A stretch of 7,637 bases of DNA, from contig JAPLHX010000167.1 of assembly GCA_026389415.1 (NCBI GenBank), forward strand, positions 1 through 7,637. The letters are read 5' to 3'. The notes under the pieces are model-generated. The model had not been told where the DNA came from. It worked only from the letters and a program-made list of their open reading frames with translations, and searched no databases. The stretch is from Coprothermobacterota bacterium. GTDB taxonomy: Bacteria > Caldisericota > JANLFM01. Below, one piece after another: positions 6,201-7,637 of this stretch (position 1 is the first letter of the stretch; every line of letters starts with the position of its first letter). The translations under genes were made by a program, and so were the position numbers.

Positions 6201-7556
6201 AAGCTCGCGCTGCGCCCTGCCGCGCCTCCGTTGCCCGTTGGCGCCAATGGCTACACTGCCCTGCAGTGGATGGCCAAAGACATGGTCACCATTCCTTGGG
6301 ACACCGGCAGCAATGCTGTGAATTCGCCCAAAGTGATCGCCGGCACCGGCATCTGGGATACTTCCCTGCCCGCGCCGAACGTGCCCACCCCGGACGGCAA
6401 CATCCTGATCAAGAAGATGGCCGACCTGCAGCGTGAGCAGTGGGTCCAGATCTTCTTCCGTCCGATCTACGACCTCGACGGATTCGAACAAAGCGCCAAT
6501 CCCTACATGCTCGAATGGCAACTGATCAACGGCGAGTTCGTGCCGGTGGTCAAGTACATCATCATCCGCCCGCGTCTGGGTGGCGCAATCAAGAATGTCG
6601 ACGAGCGCCCCGTGCCCGATTCCGTGGCCAAGGGTTACCCCGTCCTCACTGGAACCGTTTGGGATCAGCCCGGCGTCTGGAAGCAATTCAACCAGACTCT
6701 GGACATGAGCCGCTCCACTATCTCGCTCTTTAACATCTCTGCCGGCGCTTGGTACACCATGGGCAAGACCCTCTTTATGGATAAGACCTTCCCCAAGGAC
6801 ACCATCGTCTTCCAACCCGGCTTCACCGATTTGCTGGGGAACTGGGTTCGCATGTCCTTGGATCCGGGCAAGTATCTGGTGTTGGTCACCGGCTACGATG
6901 CCTACACCAACGGCACCCAATCGCTGGTCTACACCTGGAACTTCACCATAGATGACACCCCGCCCGTCGTCACCATCACCGCCCCCACCGCGGGACAGAT
7001 CTTCACCACCGCTACCGTCCCTGCTGCCTGGACCGCTACCGACCCCGACGACCTGCTCGCCGACCTGGTGTTCGCCTACAAGGTGGACGCCGGCTCCTAC
7101 AGCGCCTGGGCTTTCGTCACCTCCGCCACCTTGACCGGTCTGCTTTCCGGCAATCACACGCTTACCGTGAAAGCCAAGGACCCGGCCGGCAACACCTCCG
7201 CTGAAGTCAGCGTGACCTTCCAGGTGAATCTGCACGTCGTCACCACCATCACCCTGACGCCAATCACTCAACCAACAGTAATCTTCTGGTCGCCCAACAC
7301 CGGCATTTCGCTACCACTCACTGTCCTCGTCAAGAATGAACTTGGCGATCCGATGGCCGGCATTGTGGTGAACCTCTCTACCACATTCGGCACTCTCTCC
7401 GTTGGCTCCGTCACCACCGGCGCTCTTGGCACGGCCACCTTCACGGTGAGTTCCACCGCTGATGGGACCGCCTCGATCACCGCATCCTCGGCCGGCGTGA
7501 CATCCAACATCGCTACTGTCGTATTCCTCAAAGTTCCAGCACCCCCGGACTTTTAG
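3279..7556 (+). CDS. Large SLH-anchored S-layer-type protein
   Basis: Starting at TTG the protein has 1425 aa. Residues 1-25 are a signal peptide (M-Y-K-K, a hydrophobic core, then A-F-A before E-D). A Thr/Pro-rich linker (28-45) leads to three SLH domains: 47-97 (G-I-F-T-G-Y-P-D-K-T-F-K-P, T-R-S-E-F), 110-161 (Y-P-D-T...H-W-A...G-Y-P-D-G-T-F-R-P) and a weaker one at about 176-236. Residues 240-1220 match no family I recognise; they are rich in Trp, Tyr, Gly and Pro, with very few cysteines (I count two). From 1225 there is an Ig-like domain (D-D-T-P-P-V-V-T-I to about 1317), then an invasin/intimin-like Big_1-type domain (about 1320-1419, with D-P-M-A-G-I-V-V-N-L and G-T-A-T-F-T-V). Size, N-terminal SLH anchoring and the strong ribosome binding site fit an abundant S-layer or outer-surface protein. 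It follows the smaller SLH gene on the same strand without a visible terminator. A 33-residue N-terminal extension to 3180 is possible but would bury the signal peptide. Confidence 0.85.
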   Translation: MYKKLLAIVITAAMLLTLIPLAAFAEDTTTPTTTTEPAATTPVVVPFSDIFGTPYESAFIKLHLMGIFTGYPDKTFKPDKSVTRSEFLAVTIRALNFDKYVSGFKGATKYPDTAVDHWAAGYINMGTAFGIIKGYPDGTFRPDANVSYAEASTMLVRMLGYTQYLTPVTPGGGTEDWFANFVRMAVALGDPVSQGFSAKPPFLDLPDGLLTGTQAFNAANPASRGDLAIMAYNAMWVYPVGQFLWQTEGPVPGGLYDIDWGSKTLAQALGYFEMETIVTNAPTYDVYASSAQVELLEGWTTLKAVDGLAAGTFIPYGQGWTNPVDGKFYGWTDPQEIAALFGLSYPADFKPVHRLYNIHPDSMWVGGRPADLTTLIGKPIRVIYSGNTPYVGMSPDTQISTLHYVRVLPHEIVNYKIAANSVGGKWFPGKTVGEIYSTGTLRVYHPTTEVKAPTTISIDSGRAVIFLQDTNIWNPDVMLIKDADISIVRGLATRGTYLDYEGHLFGYQETLNPVYALLAKVWPGHIIKNCLPKDTWTNSYDEWGRVKQFYVSTFQFTDDNTWNKRLPTPYPTEPGYVFSVVEDEAKIMLGGAPYTMWTWYDAGRTGYDAFNWFMTANYSPGTGYFAPIKKLPSALNVSNGTHIPADGSGPGLFSLVRWEGAENVATGLTLEDIYRTKDQWGNDWVTQIKAGGKIYDVLFPGRGEFATIAASITGSTAEPTAPVGQVGSVESGATFSSNEFGSDLVFNNLWDERLAWIGSKVDLFFSYPNDAAKPLVRWMASSSGSTSPGGPVDYGVVTNVNMVSNVDGYMVSIQIMDQFGNIKTIYFPKIGVGPLSVNFLYWKDDGAAETITVNLPFYDQWIFGGASYYAEHNKGAWGQTNYATDATDYNAVYAFWTKLNENLLRDLVQVSYSTDNVLGVSVPFVTELYCLEGIVKQAGPTFDGTVFSLKDVMGVKPTVDAFIPTGYWGSWDYFKLALRPAAPPLPVGANGYTALQWMAKDMVTIPWDTGSNAVNSPKVIAGTGIWDTSLPAPNVPTPDGNILIKKMADLQREQWVQIFFRPIYDLDGFEQSANPYMLEWQLINGEFVPVVKYIIIRPRLGGAIKNVDERPVPDSVAKGYPVLTGTVWDQPGVWKQFNQTLDMSRSTISLFNISAGAWYTMGKTLFMDKTFPKDTIVFQPGFTDLLGNWVRMSLDPGKYLVLVTGYDAYTNGTQSLVYTWNFTIDDTPPVVTITAPTAGQIFTTATVPAAWTATDPDDLLADLVFAYKVDAGSYSAWAFVTSATLTGLLSGNHTLTVKAKDPAGNTSAEVSVTFQVNLHVVTTITLTPITQPTVIFWSPNTGISLPLTVLVKNELGDPMAGIVVNLSTTFGTLSVGSVTTGALGTATFTVSSTADGTASITASSAGVTSNIATVVFLKVPAPPDF

Positions 7557-7569
7557 GCGGAGGTGAAAA

Positions 7570-7637
7570 ATGAACTATCCAAAGCAAGCACAACAAGTAC
7601 AAGTTTCGAAAGAAGGAGGTAACAGAATGTTGAAGTT
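7570..7637 (+). CDS. Start of a third gene, truncated by window end
   Basis: ATG at 7570 has GGAGGT (7559-7564) 5 bases upstream and reads M-N-Y-P-K-Q-A-Q-Q-V-Q-V-S-K-E-G-G-N-R-M-L-K to the window end. A second in-frame ATG at 7627 has an even stronger site, AAGGAGGT (7613-7620), 6 bases upstream, and may be the true start; M-L-K could then begin a signal peptide. The gene starts 13 bases after the large S-layer gene on the same strand, so co-transcription is likely. Too little is visible to name the product. Confidence 0.6.
   Translation, partial: MNYPKQAQQVQVSKEGGNRMLK
7613..7620 (+). promoter_or_regulatory. Second, stronger ribosome binding site inside the third frame
   Basis: AAGGAGGT lies 6 bases before ATG 7627. 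It competes with GGAGGT (7559-7564) in front of ATG 7570 in the same frame, so the start of the third gene stays ambiguous from this window. Confidence 0.65.

Noticed and set aside
5169..7271. A 700-codon open frame on the - strand opposite the S-layer gene
   Set aside because: It is low in family resemblance, rich in Gly, Val, Asp and His as expected from antisense of a codon-biased gene, has no ribosome binding site, and lies entirely within a well-supported + strand gene.

Overview
The window reads as bacterial chromosome with an accessory, repeat-rich left part (about 1-1850) and a cell-surface protein cluster on the right (about 1850-7637). Strong AAAGGAGG-type ribosome binding sites, a TTG start, S-layer homology (SLH) domains and a consensus sigma-54 promoter point to a bacterium that anchors an S-layer through SLH domains, of the Bacillota, Chloroflexota or a related uncultivated lineage. 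The sequence alone does not settle the phylum.

Left part. The window opens inside a hicA toxin gene on the + strand (2-157); its hicB partner is not visible here. Convergent to it, on the - strand, is a two-gene unit: a DUF4160 gene (592-868) followed by a DUF2442 gene (307-579), with the second ribosome binding site overlapping the first stop codon. The DUF4160 gene is broken near its N-terminus by a frame change at a 7-bp near-duplication. From about 869 to 1850 I see no credible gene. That stretch holds a possible transposon-end remnant, a 50-bp tandem repeat (1228-1358) and a mosaic array of a 49-bp repeat (1370-1756) whose units also occur singly at 204-235 and inverted at 1611-1640.

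Right part. Just past the repeats are a 19-bp perfect dyad (1854-1872) and, 76 bp further on, an exact match to the sigma-54 -24/-12 consensus (1949-1964). This looks like an enhancer-type promoter for a secreted SLH protein of 399 aa (1981-3180: two Ig-like domains, then SLH domains). After a 98-bp leader with a hairpin comes a 1425-aa S-layer-type protein started by TTG (3279-7556: N-terminal SLH domains, a large unrecognised aromatic-rich centre, two C-terminal Ig-like domains). A third gene starts at 7570 or 7627 and runs off the end. The three right-hand genes share a strand with no visible terminator between them and may form an operon for the cell envelope.

No clearly new system is proven. 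The most useful leads are the sigma-54 promoter with its upstream dyad in front of an SLH gene, the frameshifted DUF4160 gene, and the repeat array that keeps a false reading frame open into the first SLH gene.
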